This document shows, piece after piece, positions 60,361 through 64,000 of a stretch of 64,000 nt of DNA; position 1 is the stretch's first letter, and each line of letters begins with the position of its first letter. This DNA is from Hemileia vastatrix. Taxonomy: Eukaryota; Basidiomycota; Pucciniomycetes; Pucciniales; Zaghouaniaceae. Under the pieces are notes generated by a model. The model worked only from the letters and a program-made list of their open reading frames with translations. It was not told the origin of the DNA and made no database searches. The position numbers were made by a program, and so were the translations under genes. The DNA lies in contig JASXTE010000001.1 of NCBI GenBank assembly GCA_030280995.1, positions 29,420,606 to 29,484,605 on the forward strand. Reading direction: 5' to 3'.

Positions 60361-63300
60361 ATGCCTCCATTTTTTCATGTATGTCAATGTCAAGATCTTG
60401 GATGTGTCAATAGAAAGTATCAAACTTCTTCTGGGTCCTTTGAAGTTGGTATGGCTTTCAAAAGCTCTAATTCTTATCCAAAACATCAAGAGGAAAGAAA
60501 TAGGAAGGCCCAGATGGTTATTTCTTCCAACAATCCACTTAACATTGGAAGTTCCCGCTCCACAGAAACAGTAAGCTGTATATCTATAGTTCAATGTGAG
60601 AATTAAAGTCTTTATGATGTTTCAATGATTTATTACATAGGGGCAGTTGCTATTGGGGGCAGAAGTATCTTCAACAGTCTCTAGAAACTCAAATCTTGGG
60701 GAACGGTATAGCCAAATAATTATGTGGCAGGCAGCAAAGCTTTCTCTGATTCATCATTTGAGCAAAGAAGGTTGTACTCAATTTTTGGATGAAGAAATTA
60801 AGAAGCTCAAACTTCTAGGTGATAGTGGAATACTGGATTCTGATAGCATTGTCCGCCTGGTCCCACGCTCGATAGATACAGTTTTTAGTCGATTAAAGCT
60901 CAATCAATCATTTTTCACTAAAACATGCTGTCCTAAATGCTTTGCTCTTTATGAGTATAACTCTGAATCTCAACCATCTATACTATGTTGCAATCAACCG
61001 TTTCTTTCATCATCAAAGCGCTATTTAAAAATGTTTGGAGCAGGACAAATTGCAGTTAAATGTGATGAAAGGCTGTATTTGATGGAGGAACATCAAGAAC
61101 ATGTAAAATACTTATCTCTTAAAACATTTCATCACCATTCTTTTATCGACTGGCTTAAGGAAAAGATCAAACTGTTCAAATTTGAGCTTCTGATTGAGAA
61201 GAAAACCCCTGTGGCAGAATGTGTAGAGTGTGATTTGATGAAGGATGTTTGTGATGGTTCAATTTGGAAAAACTTTCCCATAACCACTCCAGCTCTGGAT
61301 AGCAATGATGATGAATATACGATAACTTCAGGCAACTTAATGTTTACTTTATATGTCGACTGGTTTAGGCCTGATGGCAATAGGATTGGAGGTCATCAGA
61401 AGTCTGTAGGCAATATTATGATGGTGTGTATGAACCTACCTCAAGAAGATAGATACAAAATGGAAAATCTTTTTTTGTATTCTATTATACCCGGACCAAC
61501 AGAACCCACAAGTGAACAGCTTAATCACCTTCTAAAACCACTGGTTAATGATCTACAAACTCTATGGGATGGTATATTGATTGAAAAGACACATCTTTAT
61601 CCACGAGGCCGGAAATTAAGAGTTGCATTGTTCTCTTTGATAGGTGACATTCCTGCAATACGAAAATTGGCTGGCTTTTCGAGTCACTCTGCAAAAATGT
61701 TCTGCTCTTTCTGTAATATCTCTAAAGATGAAATTAGTGAAAAGAATGTGGGAAATTTTTCATTACGGAATCATGAGGATCATATGTGCTGGGCAACAAA
61801 GTGGAAAAATTCTAAGTCACATTGGGAGCGTGTATCAATTGTTCAAAATCATGGGGTACGATGGAGTGAGCTGAATAACCTTGAATATTGGCGTCCAACT
61901 GAATATTGCTCAATTGATGTTATGCATTCACATATGCTTGGCAACCTAAAAGATCACAGTCTAAGCTATTTTCAAATCCAAAATGCAGCAAAAGATCTAG
62001 AAAGAAAGCTGGAAAAGGATAAAAATTGGCATGTAAGAGAAGAAGATGATGATTTCTTTTCTGATACTTCACTGCACAAACATTCAAAAAAACGTAGAAG
62101 TAGCTTAAGCACCACGAATAATGATGATGATGATACAGGACACACGAGACAGCACAAGCGGCAAAGACGTACGAGTTCAAGACAGTCATCAAGTCATCAT
62201 GGACTAGATAATGAAGGATTGGGAACAAATCGATCAAGAAGCCAGAGTAGGTCATCCAGCTCCAAATTTATTCCTCCATATAGCGATGTGGCCTCAGTAC
62301 AGTCTCAAAGCAGTGACAGTAGGAATTCATTGTATAACTTAAGGCAAAGAAGCATTAGCATATCACAGAGTGAAGGATCTCACTCATCAAATGAGACGGC
62401 TAGAGATTAAGAAAATAAAAGGAGAGGTAAGGAGAAAGAAAATGAAGGTAGTAGTAATCCACGAATCACAGCAGCAGAGCTACAGGTTGTATGGAAGATG
62501 ATTGATCAAGTAAGAAGACCTTCCTGGCTAACACGAGTTCCAAAATCAGTAGGATCTAAAAAGGCAGGATCCCTCAAGGCAGCAGAATGGCACATGCTGT
62601 ATACTCTCTACTTCCCTTTGTCACTTATACCCCTTTGGTTTGAAAAATTTAAAGAATCTGAATCTTCAGCTTCCTCAGCTGATAAACCAAGAGAATATTA
62701 TCTTCTCAAGTCACTTGTAACATTATGCTCGATCACCAATTTTTTGACATTAAAAAATATACAGACTAATGAGCTTAAAGATCTAGATCAATTTCTGTTA
62801 GAGTATCGTGAGTGCCTTGAAGAGGGTTGGAAGAATATTAATGCAAAGCCAAATCTGCATATCACTCAACATTATCCTGAAATGATAAAGCGTCTTGGTC
62901 CACTATCAGGTACAGCTACTTGGTCTGGAGAGCAGGTGAATCATATATTATCTGAAATTCCAAACAATCACCATCCACGTATGTAATGTTTGTAAGAAAT
63001 GATTTAAAAACTCAGCTGTGCTAATTTATTAATATTTACCACAGGAGAGATACCGCTAACAATTCTCAAACATTGGTATCGGAAGTCTAGGGTATTAGAT
63101 CTTGGTGAAGCTGAAGATAATGATCAATGTGAGACTAAAAAAATCCATATTGATCTCGATAAACAAAACAAATGGATCCATCTAAGTATGGCATTATTTA
63201 CTAAATGGGTAAGGGCACGAATGGGAAAAGAAACTTCAAGACGGGCTTTGACACCATCAGAGAAAAGTGGGGATCGGGTAGTTGAAAATGTAGCAAGCAT

Positions 63301-63748
63301 ATTGATACATGGAAAGAGGTTTACTAGTTACCATCGACACATTGCTAATTCAACAATTGAATTCTACTATGGAAAAGATAGCCAGTTTGGGCAAATTGAT
63401 GATCTTTTCAGATCAAAGGAAGAGATTGATCAAATATATTTAATAGTAAGTCCTTTCAAAGAGCTCCGTCCAGAAGAAACATCAAAGGATCCCTATGAGC
63501 TTTTCCCACAAGTGCATTGTTGGTTAGTAAGAGTAGCCAAAGCAACTCAAATTGTGATTAAGAAAGATGCAATAATTGGACATGCAGCTACTGTCGAGCA
63601 CAAAAAAGGAATGTTTGGAATCAAAGACGAGGTTGTCACTGCCATTGGACTGCAGACAGTAGTGAGTGAAAAAATTAATCAAATTTATTTTCTGTTGACT
63701 AACATCTTTGTGTTAATTTGGGATTGGGGAAATTTGTAGGATTGGTGA
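60361..63748 (+). pseudogene. Tnp2-type (CACTA) transposase, copy 2, one stop
   Basis: Exons 60361-60570, 60641-62978, 63045-63661, 63740-63748 (the last gives D-W-stop). The product is about 1,055 codons. N-terminal Cys-rich stretch CQCQDLGC, a CPKCFALYEY zinc-binding-like block, then Tnp2 blocks YVDWFRPDGNRIGGHQKSVG (61351 on), IIPGPTEPTSEQ, GDIPAIRKLAGFSSHSA with CSFC (about 61645-61720), CSIDVMHSHMLGNLKDH (about 61907) and the C-terminal GEQVNHILSEIPNNHHP, where copy 1 and relatives have ER-x-NG. A Ser-rich linker with GHTRQHKRQRR and NNDDDD runs follows the central domain. The only break is TAA at 62408-62410 inside that linker. It should cut at element ends; these ends are CACCA-like as expected. 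Confidence 0.85.
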
Positions 63749-64000
63749 TATTTGTAAATGGTGAAAGAAATAATTCAATGCTCGATTAAAAAATGCAATG
63801 CATCCAACTTACCTTATCATAAACCAGTGAACAATTACTTTGGTTGCTTTTATTGCGAGAGAACCCATGCTTTCAATGAGTCATTTTTATCTTAAATGTA
63901 AGAATGAAAGAAATAAAATCATGATAATGAGAAATATGATAAAATTTTTACTTAATGAATGATCTTCTTGCTCATTCATCTACTATAAATAGTTTGACCT
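63749..64000. other. Region after the transposase, copy 2
   Basis: No gene seen. By analogy with copy 1 the fourth gene would begin about 175 bp beyond the window end. Confidence 0.4.

Larger units (their letters stand above)
54857..64000 (+). mobile_element. CACTA-like (Tnp2) DNA transposon, copy 2, cut by window end
   Basis: Same order as copy 1: terminus, leader, SNF2 gene (+), unknown gene (-), Tnp2 gene (+). The fourth gene would lie beyond 64000. It is better preserved: one stop in SNF2, one in the transposase, none in the convergent gene, and all introns intact. It directly abuts the 3' part of Ty3 element C. Confidence 0.75.

Noticed and set aside
1..64000. tRNA or rRNA genes
   Set aside because: I looked for the T-loop and rRNA-like GC-rich blocks and saw none I could support; a covariance-model search would be decisive.

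Overview
The window looks like a repeat-dominated stretch of nuclear DNA from a basidiomycete, most likely a rust fungus (Pucciniales). The DNA is strongly AT-rich. Genes are split by short GT-AG introns, and there are three Ty3 elements with chromodomain-like ends. A Tnp2/CACTA-type transposase is present in two copies. One broken gene looks like a Tet-like 2OG-Fe(II) oxygenase, a family expanded in rusts. The rust assignment is an inference; the repeat content is read directly. Almost every protein-coding unit here is a transposon gene, a decayed gene, or both.

Layout. 1-2870: degenerate satellite of imperfect palindromes. 2876-13924: first copy of a large CACTA-like element with four genes in the order SNF2 ATPase (+), unknown protein (-), Tnp2 transposase (+), unknown protein (+), all damaged. 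14664-18044: a second, well-preserved satellite of about 29 palindromic cores joined by three spacer types. 19462-21816: a decayed multi-exon gene of unknown family. 24182-34087 (-): a Tet-like oxygenase pseudogene split by Ty3 element A (24756-33460), which has a 5-bp target duplication. 35667-44825: Ty3 element B (-), related to A. 44950-46595: CACTA-type terminal fragments, including a complete 250-bp miniature element, and a long A/G-only tract. 48345-54856: Ty3 element C (+), heavily decayed and without a visible 3' LTR. 54857-64000: second copy of the CACTA-like element, better preserved and cut by the window end after the transposase gene.

The candidate new system is the CACTA-like element. 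Both copies keep the same gene order and introns. Both begin with a CACCAC terminus followed by a G-run and a palindrome whose arms differ between copies but keep pairing. A SNF2-type remodelling ATPase and a conserved convergent protein of unknown function travel with the transposase. Copy 2 has only one stop codon in each of the two large genes and an intact convergent gene.

Two other observations stand out. Elements A and B both carry a second reading frame overlapping the start of gag, in the same +1 register; in its best-conserved block all visible changes are silent in that frame but not in the gag frame. The palindromic satellite alternates its spacers without exception through at least five orientation switches.
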